Program-made: the position numbers and the translations under genes
NCBI GenBank assembly: GCA_031841125.1
Contig: CM063109.1
Location: 8,594,321-8,658,320, forward strand
Reading direction: 5' to 3'
From: Acanthococcus lagerstroemiae
Lineage: Eukaryota > Arthropoda > Insecta > Hemiptera > Eriococcidae
Length of the DNA: 64,000 nt
In this document: positions 1-13,900 of the stretch, in pieces
Position numbering within the stretch: the first letter of the stretch is position 1
How the letters are laid out: each line of letters starts with the position of its first letter
The notes under the pieces: model-generated
Told to the model about the DNA's origin: nothing
Seen by the model: the letters and a program-made list of their open reading frames with translations, nothing else
Databases searched by the model: none

Positions 1-1913
1 ATGGTATCGTTTGTTATACCTGTAGGTGGAGGCGTTCCTTAGCAACCTGCAGGAAGTTAACAGATGGTACCTCTCACAATTATGCTTGTTTATGTTAGAA
101 AGACGTCTGACCCTGTCGAATTACTAGTTCATTCGTAGCGTGGTCTGACGGTTGAAGTTGGTGATGGCGAAGCCTGATCCAGTTTCAGGATTTGTTGGAA
201 ACATGTTTCCTGCAGAGTGAATAAAGCAATAGTGTAATCTGAGAACGTCTACACATTTGCTAACAGGTACTCGACTGATCTGTTTGAAAGTACGAATGTT
301 GAATTGGCGCGTCTATTTTCAATCGGCTCACGCTTTTCTTGGGTAAATGCGATGAGCGTTAAAAAAAATGGTAAATGAGGAATTACGTTAACTGCTCGCT
401 AGTTCTTTCTGATGAATAGAACTGTAGTAATTGGCTGGGTGTGAATACTTAGTGCATACCCAAGTTATTCATTAATCGAAAAACCATATTTCAGTAGCCA
501 TGAATTGAGAGATCTTCCGTAAAAGTGCGAATACAAGATATAGAATATTAGTGATTATAGTCATTAGCATTTTGAAAATTGTGGAAGAATTTTCCGTGAA
601 TGCAATGAATAGTGCGAAGGAAATGAATTCGAAATTCTGTTATCAATTACGTACTACCTTAAGGTGAAAATGGTTGTGTTTTGAAATTGTACGTGGCTTC
701 AAGTGTATCGGTGTGCTTATCCACTTCTAGTCAGCTGTTGCATTTTTCGGTGAGTGCAACGAGCGTTACAAAGGTGGTAAATAAAGGATTTCATTGACAA
801 CTGTTCACTGGTTCTTGGTCCTGGTGAATAGAATCGTTGTAATAACAAGTAGTACGCAGCCTGTAGTACAGAGCGTCCACAAAGTAGACGTGTTAATCCT
901 TGCCCATGCAGCTTCCACAGATGTTTGTTTTCTGATGGGACGTTGTAAATGAGAATTTTAAACCGTTGACGTGTATTCGATTAATGTCCATTTTTAGTCC
1001 GCTTTTGCGTTTTTCGGTAAATGCAACGAATGTTACAAATGTGGTAAATTGAAGATTACAGTGGCAACTGTTAACCAGTGCTACGTTCAAGTGAATAGAA
1101 TCGTTGGAACTACTAGTAGTATTCGGCCTGTGAGAAATCTCACCCCTGTGTTCACGTTAAGTCAGATTTTCTTCAACGACCGTTAATCCGAATTCAGATG
1201 TAGAGGATCTTTGAATCTCTAAACATAAACGTTCGATTAGTGTCCACTTTCAGTCAGCTTTTGCGTTTTCTCGGTGAATGCAATCAGCGTTACAAAGGTG
1301 GTAAATCGAAGATCACATTGACAACTGTGCGCCAGTTTTTTTTTTCCTGGTGGACAGAATCGTTGTGAGTACAAGGAAAACGCAGGTCGTAGTTCATAGC
1401 GTTTGAGGAGTAAAAGTGTTCTCATTGCAACGTGATTGAGTGTTCTTGGTGCGAATTGCTAACTAGAAAATTATGCGTACAATTGATCTGAACTCACTCA
1501 AAATATGTACTTCATTACGAATCCTAGACGTGCTCTCTTATACCGGCCACTTTTAGTCAGCTCTCGTGTTTCTCGCTGAATGCGATGAGCGTTACAAAGG
1601 TGGTAAATAAATGTATTACATTGACAACTGTTTATCAGTTTGTATGCTTGATAAATAGAATCGTTGTAATTACAGAATTCTATGTAATCCGTATTCCATT
1701 CAGTGGCGGCGACAGGGGTATGCAAGGTATGCAGTCGCTTACGGGCGCCAGGCGCTTCACTCAAATGTGGGGCGCCAGAGCGCTCAAAATTCTACGGAAA
1801 TAGGGCGCCTTCTTACATTTTGCTTACGGGCGCCAAAATCCTACCGCCGCGCCTGATTCTATTTAAAGATATTTGAAACGTGCTGTTAACCCCAATTGTG
1901 ATCTGCTTGACAG
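1..1913 (+). other. Upstream Argonaute intron sequence (no exon recognised)
   Basis: Lies 5' of the first recognisable Argonaute exon at 1914, which opens in mid-codon behind a CAG acceptor at 1911-1913, so this is intron. I searched by eye for PAZ and MID coding sequence and found none. About 490 residues expected from the family length must lie upstream of the window. Most of the stretch is occupied by the diverged repeat array at 320-1690. Positions 1700-1860 contain a short GC-richer patch with repeated gggcgcc words and no gene I recognise. Confidence 0.6.
320..1690 (+). repeat. Diverged five-copy repeat array, spacing about 255-410 bp
   Basis: Five copies begin near 320, 730, 998, 1253 and 1555. 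Each has the same order of landmarks: a gtcagctttTGcg-like opening, then a block close to gagcgttacaaaggtgg, then taaat, a ttgacaactg-like segment and finally an aatagaatcgttgtaat-like segment. Copies differ by many substitutions and by the length of the spacer between them, so this is an old array rather than a young satellite. Short open frames inside the copies are chance products of the shared sequence. Confidence 0.75.
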
Positions 1914-4900
1914 GTAAATACGCCACTGGTCCTGATCAAGTTGAGCCGATGTTCCGGTACCTGAAATCGTCGTTTCAAGCCTTGCAACTGGTCGTAGTTG
2001 TCCTTCCGGGAAAAACTCCAGTCTACGGTAAGTAGGAGTTGTTTTCTTTCATCCGACCTTCTGACGTACGTGCTCGTTGATGTATGAATCAGTTTGTAAG
2101 GCCGTGTTACTGACAATATCAATATTTTCGCGTTCAGCTGTCATGGATTATGTTATCAACAGGAATAAGGGGGTCGTGATAGGACATGATTGTTCTTGCG
2201 GAAGGACTTCCCAAACCCGGAATAGAAAGTGTCACTATCAGAATGGTTCGGTTACAGAATATTTATTTGACGGGCCTTTCTCTATTCGTAATTCCCCTCA
2301 TCATCAGTTCTTGACAACGACGTACGAGGTCATTGTATCAGTGTAATCTTGTTTTAAAACTACTGTATTCATATCGCCACAAAAAGAATCTGAAAGAATT
2401 ATATCCGTAGCTCAAGTTCTTTCGTATTTTGTTATGAATTCGTATTACCCCCCCCCCCACCCCCACCCAAAAACAAAAAACAACATGGAAATGTTTTTAA
2501 GTAGTTTGAATATATCAACCGCTGGCTGCGAGCTCATTCAAATGGCTACGTGGCTAGGAGCCTGCAGTGTCATAACCTTCATATTTCCCTTATAATCTGT
2601 TAGTTTTTATTTGCTTGCTCCTTGGATCCATGTGAAAGTTACTATATCGGTTTTTACAATCCTTCCGCCTATAAATGATGATTCATCTTTTTTTCATCTA
2701 AAGTGACAATTAATTTCAATTCTTTCATGCTTGGAATATTTGAATTGTTGAATGTAATCCGCTTCGTGTTTCAAAGTCACAGTTATTGGCAAGTGGAATG
2801 AAAAATTGGCAAAGAAGTCTCGAAACTTTTTTTTTTAATTTTTAAAAACGATTCCTAATCAAGTTATACACGTATCGGTTCTACGCGAACTGAGGAAACG
2901 ATTAATGTTTGGTGATGTGTAAGCCGTCGCAAATGGAAATTTTTTGAGAGAGAGTTTATTGGAAATTCAGGTTATTCAGTTGTTGATGTTGATTGGTTGT
3001 GCTTCGTACGTAGCTAACATGAATAACTTCAGGATATTCTCGATGTGTTGAAACATTGATTTCGTTTCTTCCTATTTTATATTTCATATTTTCACGTGTA
3101 GTTGGAGCTACTAAGATGTGTAGGAAGTTATAGAATATCGAATGTCAGACATGAGACGGCGGATGTACGTAGATTTTTGAAATTGTAATTCCGTCGGGAG
3201 AGGGAGGCAGTTATAATGCCCAGGCCCTTGGGTGGACAATAATTTGAATTTTATCAGTCAAACCTAACCTGCCTTACCCATCAAAATCTCGATAAAAACT
3301 GTTCGGTGGGATGGTTGAGAAACAGAACCTAGAATCGGGTACTCTTCTCCTCATCTCCTCCATCTCAACTGAAAACGTGACCTCTGTCTGCCTCTGCATC
3401 CACGCGGAAAACATGCGCTGTGCGGGTTTGCCTATCTGAAATGAAAATAATTGAGGAAGCCGTTCAGTCATTTGAAAATTCAGCCCGATAAGGAGACAAA
3501 TCAGGTGACAGCTAGTGAACCGGCTAGTCCGCTAGGCAAACACGCCCGGTAGATAAGAAGAGTTCCCGAAGGGATCCGAAACCCAAGATCTAAAGCTCCA
3601 GATGTTTTTGACTGTTTAAATTTGGCATGCTCGTGTAAGCGGCTGGCTGAGTCCGTCTAGCTATCTGTTTTCTTACGTCTTACTTGTCATATGATCGCCT
3701 ATCTGCAGCCTTTACTGAAAAATGACCCTCGTGTTGTCACTGTCGCCGTTGGCAAATTTTTCCATTCAAGACAGAGCAGAAAGACAGGCTGAGACTGACG
3801 AGTTGAATCCTGAACTCTTCCATCTTCAGAACGAAAATCATTCTGGCGCCATAGACCTGGAGAAGAAGCAGTTCGGTACCCTCAGTTACCTCTAATGATG
3901 GACTGTGTTGTTACTGTGTCTGTATGGAGGCTAGTTTCGTAATCCCAAAAAACCTCTTGGATCTTCACCTTACATTGAACCTGATATCGACCCATTCTGT
4001 TTCCATTATTATCACTAATAATGTGTCGTCAGCATCTCAACATTCCTAATTTGTGATTACAGCTGAAGTGAAGCGAGTTGGTGACACCGTCCTCGGTATG
4101 GCTACTCAGTGTGTACAGGCGAAAAACGTGAACAAAACATCACCGCAAACGCTTTCGAATTTGTGTCTGAAGATAAACGTCAAGCTGGGTGGCATTAACA
4201 GTATTCTTGTTCCGAGTATTCGACCTAAGGTGAATTATTCTCAATATTACGCGGCCAGAGCGTGCGGAGATCCCGCCGGACATTGGCACAAGAGCTAATT
4301 GGTTTCTGTATGTGTGTGTGTGTGGCCAGGTATTCAACGAGCCTGTAATATTCCTGGGAGCTGACGTAACTCATCCACCCGCTGGAGATAATAAAAAACC
4401 GTCGATAGCGGCTGTTGTCGGCTCGATGGACGCTCATCCGAGTCGGTATGCGGCCACAGTACGCGTGCAGCAACATAGACTGGAAATTATTCAGGAATTG
4501 AGCTCAATGGTCAGGTGAGTGAGATGGCTTACTGCAAGAATGATATTCGTGGAAGACATGTCGATATGCTCGCTGAGTTCGTTAACTTGGCCGTAGTAGT
4601 CCACGTTTCTCTGCTGTGCATTGTCAACAGCGATCTAATGTCCGTTTCCTTATTCCCAGGGAGTTACTGATCATGTTTTACAAGAGCACAGGTGGTTATA
4701 AACCTCATCGTATAATTTTATATCGCGACGGTGTGTCCGAAGGCCAGTTTCCGCACGTAAGTAAAGCGCACTAGTTTTTATTGTTTAATAGTATTTTCAT
4801 GTCCCGGATGTAACTCGTGCTCTGGATAGTAAGATAACGCTATTCCGATTTCGCAGGTTCTACAGCACGAATTGACAGCTATTCGAGAGGCGTGTATCAA

Positions 4901-7900
4901 GTTGGAAGGTGATTATAAGCCCGGAATCACTTTCATTATAGTTCAGAAGAGACATCATACGAGGTAATTGAAATCATTTCAGAATACGTTGTTGAAAGAC
5001 GTTGAATGGCTGTAGCCTTGAATGTCCGTGTTATCAAAAAAGTAGTTCTGGTATCCATTAATAACCTAGTGTCGTCAAGTGTGTGCGTGGTACCGAGTTT
5101 AGAAACCTGATTTTGGCAGCGACGCCAAATTTTAAGTTACTTAGTCTCGAGAAATGAGTTTGGTATTTCGCTGCTTATACAGTGGGGTCAAGTTGTTCTA
5201 AATTATCTGTCCAAATTTTTGATATATTGTACCGGGGCACTGTGATCTTTGCAGATACTTGAAAAGTTGATTCGTAGGATCACCCGTTCTCTCACTGTCA
5301 TTGAAGACAGTGCCAGTAGTGTCAGAATGCCCTTCATTTGCAGTATTAAAAAAAGGTCATTACTGAACAGATATACGGAAGACTCAAATCACATACTTTT
5401 CGTGCACGAAATGACTACTGTAGTAACGCGTTTATCAGCAATGAGAATAGGTCTTGAATCGATTTCGGCTTCGATAGTCTGTATGGAGTTTATTTTATTC
5501 CCCAGTAGAGACCGACACTGTCGCAAAGGCTTTATCTGAAGGCCATTCCTTTCCTTACTGTTTTGTATAATTCATTGCCACTGTTGTAGCCAATTTAGTT
5601 GTTGGCAACGGGAATAATCTTGAGTCAATTTAGTGCTCGATAGTCTGTTTCATGTCGAAACTTCCCTTCGTCTTCAGAAATTTAACCTACAGTATTTGAA
5701 AGATGAACTATGCACGGAGTATATGTCTCTTCCACTGTTCAGTAACATAGTAGAACTACCTTCCTGGCATCCCTGTTTCTATATTTACTCGAGAATACAA
5801 ATACCGCATTCGACCGCTTCCCCTGATGTAGTCAATCTTATTTTACTTCAGCTACATGAACATAACTCGACGCCTTCTCTTGATGTTCAGTGTCAGTTTC
5901 CTGCTAGTACATACATTAACAATTTATTAACTCATTTAGCAAAGAAGTCTGCTAACCAGGTACCAGTTTTTAGCTCCGGGTACGTCGACAATTTTCTAGG
6001 AATTTTCATTGAACGCTATTTCGTTCGAGTTACATTACTTGTTTACTCAAAATTAACCCGTGCGAATTGCATGGCATTTATCGGTCGTGTGCTCCTCGAG
6101 AATTTACTGCATTCTTCGCCCGCAACTATATTTCACCTTTCTTAATTCTCAGAAACGATTTTATTTTGATTTTCCTCGTGCGTGATTAATATTAAACGTG
6201 TATACTTTGTTGTAGATTATTCTGCGCCGATAAGAAGGAACAGTCTGGAAAATCGGGCAACATTCCAGCCGGTACGACAGTCGATGTCGGCATTACTCAC
6301 CCGACCGAATTCGATTTCTATCTTTGCAGTCATCAAGGCATTCAAGTGCGTAGCTCAGCGATCGAACGCTAACTAGATTACCTTGAGCGTCTTTATTTAG
6401 TACATTTTCCGTCTTTCGTTCTTATAATTTCGCTTCTTTTCTACAGGGAACAAGTAGACCTAGTCATTATCATGTACTTTGGGACGATAATCATTTCGAC
6501 TCGGACGAGTTGCAGTGCCTGACCTATCAGCTATGCCACACGTACGTTCGGTGTACGCGATCTGTGTCGATTCCAGCGCCGGCCTACTACGCGCATTTAG
6601 TCGCGTTCAGAGCGCGATACCATTTAGTAGAGAAGGAACACGACAGGTTTGTTCCATTAGTAGCGAACCATTTATGGAGTCTGATTGAAACAGAGATCAG
6701 TTGTGCTTGGAAATCTGGGATGCATATGTTGTGCAATATCTTCTTAATCTTTCAGTCATGTTCTAATAGTAATCGATTCTTGTATCGTTCTCAAGTAAGA
6801 TGAAAGACTTGGTCGAGTCCGACTTGATCCGATTCTCGGATCGTGAGGGAGTAACAATGGAGGATGTGATGGCAAGCGAAAATACCTGCATATTTGTACG
6901 GAACTAACGTGAAAATTTGAAAATCGAACTGGGGAGAACCAGGAGACATTGTTCTCTGAAACATCTTGGCTTGTCTCCGTAGCCAAGCTTTTCGTTGTTG
7001 CTCTAGGCCTAAATTGCATTGTAGGCGTGTAAGACACACCCTTTCCACATTCGAGAACAGAATTCAATTTTCACTTCTGGCAACACTAACACGAACTCAT
7101 GATAATATTGTAAACCAGGAAGCGGATTTAATTTTCATCAGTTTCAAAAATAGAGAAACCGGAAGTTAGAATTCTCCAACATAGTAGAATTCTCAATTTT
7201 GGAGAAACCTTTAGCTTAAATGGACGTTATTATAGCGCTATGAAAATCAAATGGCAGAGTACGCTAAACGTTTCAGTTTCTCTGTCTGTTGATTTTCAAG
7301 ACCTTGAAACAATTTCTTAATAGCATCCGAACATCATTGCGGACGGGACACACACTCACAAAATTTCTCAACATTTTACGTATTTTTTACTTTCATGAGA
7401 CTACCAAAATAATTTGAGAATAACAGGAATGCTAATTCCCAAACAAAAATATGCTAACAGCACCCGGTTCAGAATTCTCAATCACTTCACATTATTAGTG
7501 TGTGTCCCGTCCGCAATGATGTTCGGATGCTATTAAGAACAGTTTCAAGGTTCTGAAAATCTGCCGAGAGAAATTGAAACGTTTAGCGTACTCTGCCATT
7601 TGATTTTCATAGCGCTGTGATAACGTCCATTTAGGCTAAAGTTTTCTCCAAAATAGATAAATCCACTATGTTGGAGAATTCTAACTTCCGATTCCTCTAT
7701 TTCTGAAACTGGAGTACTATTCTGAACGTTCGTTAATGTTAACGAATTCGTTAAGCTGCGCTAAGATTCGTTAACGTTGCGTTAAATCTTCTGTAAGACC
7801 CGTTACGAGGTGAGAGTTAACGAGTGGCCTGGACCACTCGTTAAGGTTCTTTAGGATTCGTTAAGACGATCTTCTTATAAATTCGTCGTATTATCTCGCA

Positions 7901-10900
7901 GTCCCACGTGCAGTATACCATTTCATCGTTCAGTATCACAAAGTAACATATGGCATTCTATTTTTTAATCGAACATTTTAGTTATATCCTGTGAATCAAT
8001 TTTTTCGCGTCTCAAAATATTATTGAGTATCATTTTCATTTCAAAATATGACGGCGGAATGGAGAGGTCAGGATAGTTACTGTTCAGGGCATTATCCTAC
8101 ATTATAATTTGTGTATTCTACTTAGAGATGGAGAATTTAAAGTGCTAAAAAATAGTCTAGGTAATTTTACAAACTACTTGACACATGAACGAAATCGAAA
8201 TGAAAAGAAAAACAAGTGACTGCTGACTGATAGTCTGATTCTCTGATATCGTGATATAATAACAACAAATTTACCGAACATTCATAATACAAATAACTGA
8301 CACCAGTCGTTAACGAAAAATCCTTAACACGGCTTAACGAATTCGTTAACATTAACGAACGTTCATAATAGTACTCCTGGTGAAAATTAAATCCGCTTCC
8401 TGGTTTATGATATCATGAGTTCTTGTCAGTGTTGCCAGAAGTGAAAATTGAATTCTGCTCTCGGATGTTTCGAAGTCTGCTAGGTTTTGCCAGTTTTCAA
8501 AGAAATGCTGCTAGTCCGTTTGAAATGAGTTTTCTAACAAGAATTGAAATACTAAAATGAAATTTTTGCTGATGAAAATAGAAATTCTGCTAGGTCTAGT
8601 AGTGAAAATGTCGTTCTGGCAACAGTGCTTCATGTCCCTGTTTCTTCAACCGTGTACGTGCCAAAAATTACCGTCGTGTTTGTACTTTTGGAACCTCAGG
8701 CTTGAAAATGAGAACTTGGCATGTTTGTATTCCATTTTTCCTACCGCTATTGAAGTACTGGAAACTTCTTGCAGAGCATCGTATGTAAATGAAATTGTTC
8801 GTATGTGTAGATTACTCAGCACAACTGATCGTCGTATTTATATAGAGTGTGTACGAAACAAAAGGGACACACAGAGGTCCAAAATCTGGAAACTCGAGGA
8901 TTATCGAAAAGTTAAGAATTGAAGTGGAAAACGATGACGTTAAGTACCCAGGGACCTTTATCTATGTGACCCTTCGTTTCGTTCATCGTATTTCATTTGC
9001 CATTAGTTATTAATGTGGTACGAATCTTAATGTTATTGTATTGATCAGTCTTGGAACTAGCTGTTCTGTAGATTAGTTAGTTATATTTAGAAGATGAACA
9101 GTTCATATTTTATCACGAGAATGAATCTTCGAATGAATGGCCTGATTCACAGTTCAATCCATGTAACAGAGTTTACGGCCGTACGTTGTTGTACGAGCTC
9201 GTGTTAACTACGTGGTAAATGAAATGAGCTTTTTGGGCAGCTGTCGTAAACGATTCGTGTTTACTACAATTACTGATAAAAGCACAACGACATTGTATAT
9301 TTCCCGGTCACATACTCGTATCACTATATATATAGAGGAATGAATTTAGCCATTTTTATCGTCTGTCGTAGCCATTTCAGGAGAGGATTGAGGAAAAACG
9401 CATAACACTGCGATGGCATAGCTCATGTATACGAGCGTGTAAAGCCCTGCGTATTGTTAACTGAGCGAGTGAGAGTGTCGTAGCCATTTCAGGAGAGGAT
9501 TGAGGAAAAACGCATAACACTGCGATGGCATAGCTCATGTATACGAGCGTGTAAAGCCCTGCGTATTGTTAACTGAGCGAGTGAGAGTGTCGTAGCCATT
9601 TCAGGAGAGGATTGAGGAAAACCGCATAACACTCTGCGATGGCATAGCTCATGTATACGAGCGTGTAAAGCCCTGCGTATTGTTAACTGAGCGAGTAAGA
9701 GTGAACTGCGACTAACGTTAAACAATAAACATGTTCAGCTTTTTGCGACTCATTCGCAGTGTTTTACTCGCTCGTGTACATCAGCCTTTCCAGACTCAAC
9801 ATCAAGGAAACTTGACGTGTTAATCTGTTGCATGCTTCATTTAGATGGTCTAAAAGTCTTCCTCCGTTGATATAAAACATGTGGAGACATACCAAAATGA
9901 CTTTTTTGGTTCCTGCGAGGGAGGAGGAGGTTAACGTGATTTTGTGGCTTGAAAAGGTAAATTCTTTAAATCAAAGAGTCCGATTTTTCAACTACGAACA
10001 TCCCTTCATTCAGTTAGCAAAAAAGTTCGAGCTTTGAAATGTCTTCATCTGGGGACTCGATTTTAGTGTACGCCTACATTGGGACTCGGAATCGAAGTGG
10101 CTGACAGTTAGCGGATGTTTTGTGAACTCTCATTGAGTAATCGTGGAGAAAACTGAAGCGCGCGTGGGAAAATGGCCTTCGATTTTCTTTCTTACGAGTA
10201 TGAGACAAAAGACATTTTTCCACGCAGTTCAGAACATCATGCAGGTAACTGATGAGGAGCTGATGAAACATTTTTTATTGGAATATAAACCTGCACTAGA
10301 GTGCGCTGCAAAATCACCTGTGCGGGCGAAAATGAATGAGTGATCGTGTATTCTTTCAAATAGAAAAACCGCTATCTTCAGGAGGGTAAAAAAACTAGCG
10401 GAAATTAGGGTGTGATTTTTTTTTAACATGAAAAGGAAAGTCAGTAGTCACGAAAAAAGAAAAACATTGAGCGGTTAATAATCATTTCGCGAAATATAAA
10501 ATAAAGGGAACGGAAAAAATAATATGCGAACATTAAGAAAAACTTGTGAACGAAAAAATAAAAGAATCACGAAATAATAAAACATCGAAGGGAAAAAAAT
10601 TACGAACGGAAAACCCGGGGAAAATTATTGAATTAGCAATTTTCAGGTGAATTAAAAGTAGACCGGTTTGGGTTTGTGCTTGTTTTGATAGTTGCGAGAA
10701 TGTTGGCTTATTTTATTCTTTCATTCTATTGCATGCGATGGCATGGCAGTGACAATGAGCATTTTTCATCGACGGAGTTCGGGCAGTCTAATGTTGATCT
10801 TTGTAATTCGGAATTGAGTAAGCATACCGGATTACAGTGGGAGATGAATAACTGATGCTCTTTGCAAGGGAAAGTTCAAACAAGGTGGCAGCCTTCTAGA

Positions 10901-13900
10901 GACCTTGGATTTGCACTGCCCTCTGGAGGCTTTGAATTTGCCAATCCTTTCATTCCACTGCATGTAAACTGAAAGTCAGAAAACTGGCCTAATTAAAAGC
11001 AATTCACAAGTAGTAGTTTACAGTATGAATTGCTACTTAGGTCAAGAAGGAGTGGGCGTTTTAGCCACCCTGGTGCTTCAGTCTCGCTTTCTTGTCAATT
11101 TCTCTTGTCTGTCTGGCGTCATGGCTATCATATAATTCGTCATAAGTTATTTTTTCGTTCAAAAACATTAAACATTTCGTGCAAGGTGGTTTTCGTTAAC
11201 TCTACTGACAATGTCTTTATTTTCAATTACTTTTTCGTGCTTTTATTTTTCGTTCAAATGCCTTTTACCTTTCGTGCAATTTAATATATTCTCCTAGAAA
11301 TTATTATACGAGTAGAACTGATTATAATTCATATTATTGGTGATGATGCAGTTATATGTAGGACAAATTTTCTTAGAAAGCGAATTTCTAATCGACTTAC
11401 TGATAGTCGAAGTTTACTACACGTTTACGGTAAATCATACCTGGAGACCTATTAAGAAACTTATCACGATACCACAAATCGTTATAGTGGTAACTTGTAT
11501 AGTAAACCGTATCAAGTTACCACTGTAACGATTTGTGGTATCCTGACAAAAGTTTGATAATAGGTCTCCTCATCAATCAAATATATACAGGGCTGCCAAT
11601 ACTTGAAACTTCTAAGTTTGCATCCCAATTTCTTACTTCACTGCTCTTCTGATAAATTTTGCTACCTGACATTACCTTTTTCGTCGCAAGTTCGAATATA
11701 TAGCCCCCCTACAGTTCAAATTTGAAGCCTGGCTGTCATTTCTTAATTTTATAATGATTTTTTGAAAAACCCGTATTTCCCCTTTACGGCAATGTTAGTT
11801 CCGTGTGTGGTCACTCAATCTTTCATTAGGAAGTGCACATCAGCGCTCCTACATTCCGTTTCACATCCCATTTGCGATAACAAGTGTACTGCAGCCAACC
11901 GAAAGTACCGAAAGCTGAAAGTCGTAAGTCGTATTCAGCTGTATTTTTGGGGCAATAAGCTTCAGCTTTTTTGAAGCTGTATAGATTCGGCGGCAAGTTG
12001 AAAGCCAAGTAAAGCTGTTTTTTTTTTGTTTTTTTTGGTTGCCGATAATTTTACAAAAATTTTGATTTCGGATTCTCTGGGCGCGTAATTCGACTTTGCG
12101 AACACATTTTCTCGAAAATGCTCCAATGAACTGGAGAGAAAAAATTTTGGAAGTCCGGTGCCTCGAGAGTTGGCGAGCGCGAGAGATCTGTCTCTCTACA
12201 AACGTAGGAAGACGAATCGTTGTTTTGGCTTTTGTAGATGGAGATTGGTGTTCATGATTTTGTTTAGTTTCGACTTTCGAGTTTCGCTGTCAGTCTTTCC
12301 TTGTCTGAAATGCCTCGCTATAGCCTATTGCCATTTAGCAGTACTCTAACCAAGCCCCTTCCTGTTATTTCGCCAAGATTCGGAAGAATCACTGATATTT
12401 CTGGCGGATTCCTTTATTGTCTAGCCAATCTTTTCTCATTTTGATGTTACTTCGTAAAAATGGTGAATAACAGCTACGAATATATTTGTCCTAAAAACAG
12501 TATAGGGAAAATCCCAAGTTTAAGATTCTTATGTTTTCCGAGAGTAATGCGCTGTATAATGAGTGGAGATGCAAACTATCGGAAATTTTCGTCATCGATA
12601 GCTATCGATAGTGGTTTTTTTTTTTTTGGGGGGGGGATGTCGATAGTTATCGATTGTATCAATAGTTTTTGCGCCGAAGCAAAACCATCCAAATAATCAA
12701 TACAACAATGACAACGAGGCTGTTCAAGTTGCATTCAGTTGTAAAGACTAGAGACATTTTCAAGTTTTATATCTAATCCATTATGCTACTGATGAATTTT
12801 GCACAGGATTAAATTATTTTGTGTACATTTTAGTACATCAATTCCGTTTCGTGAAGTATCTATTATTAACGAGCTAACTCACTCCACTAATCCGAGAATA
12901 CAACTTCTGAGGGGAAAAAATGTAGATTATATATACCGGGTGACGAACGAGAAGTCGCACCATAGGCAAACATATAGTAACGCGCAACGTGTACCTAATG
13001 CATGTAGCGGAGATAGTGTTATCGTGTCGGCGCCGTTGCGCCTTATCACTTGTTGGCCCTATGGTGCGACTTCTCGTTCATCACCCTGTATACCTAGAAT
13101 GACGTATTCTCATGTACAAATTGCAACAATTATACAACGAAACACGATCAGCCAATAGTTAACAATAGTTTCGCCGTTATCGATAATTAACGATAGAACA
13201 AATTACCGATAGTTATCGATAACTTTACCATCTCTAATAATAAGATACACTAACTTCAGACAGAACAACAAAGTGATCATTTAGTTTCGCGTACTCGATA
13301 TACTTAATCCATCCTTCAGTAATAGTATATTACACACCAAGAGTCAAAAATGAGTGTTTACATGGCAATTCCCAAGTCATGTAAACTCACTTTTGGCTCT
13401 TGTTGTGGAAGATATTTTTTATACTACTTGATTAGAAGCGGCAATGTTTTTCGCTAACATAGTCTGTATTTTTTATTTGTTTTAAATTAACTAATTCATT
13501 TATTTAAATTATAGGTAGGTGATTTTTGTGTGAGAAATTAATTCAAAAATTTAATTTGCTCAGTTAATTACAACAAAGCACAGTATCACAGTCTTGTCTT
13601 CAGTTTGTTCACATGCACAAACAACATACACAGGTAGTGGCCAGCAAAAATGTAACAACGGTTAACAACAAACGGTATTAGCTGTACTACGTCGTGAATA
13701 TTTAAATGCGTTCTTGAGTCGCTATTTTGTAATTCGCTCTGTGGCCAAGTGGTTAGAGACAATCGCTGTATTTCAGTCACATGTTTCAATGGACGCGCGT
13801 TCGATAACCGATGCAAAATTACTGGTCAGCAATTTTTTCATGTAAAAACGCTTTACATTGAGGGACGTTTACTTTACATACAGGTTTTGTCAGCACTCGA

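Noticed and set aside
5633..6145. 170-codon open frame in an Argonaute intron
   Set aside because: No ATG at its start, no known domain, no joining splice signals to the neighbouring Argonaute exons, and it ends before the real acceptor.
8557..8922. 121-codon frame in the last Argonaute intron
   Set aside because: No recognisable family, lies among transposon debris.
9489..9725. Frame with a repeated 20-residue motif
   Set aside because: Direct consequence of the 112-bp tandem repeat, not a repeat protein.
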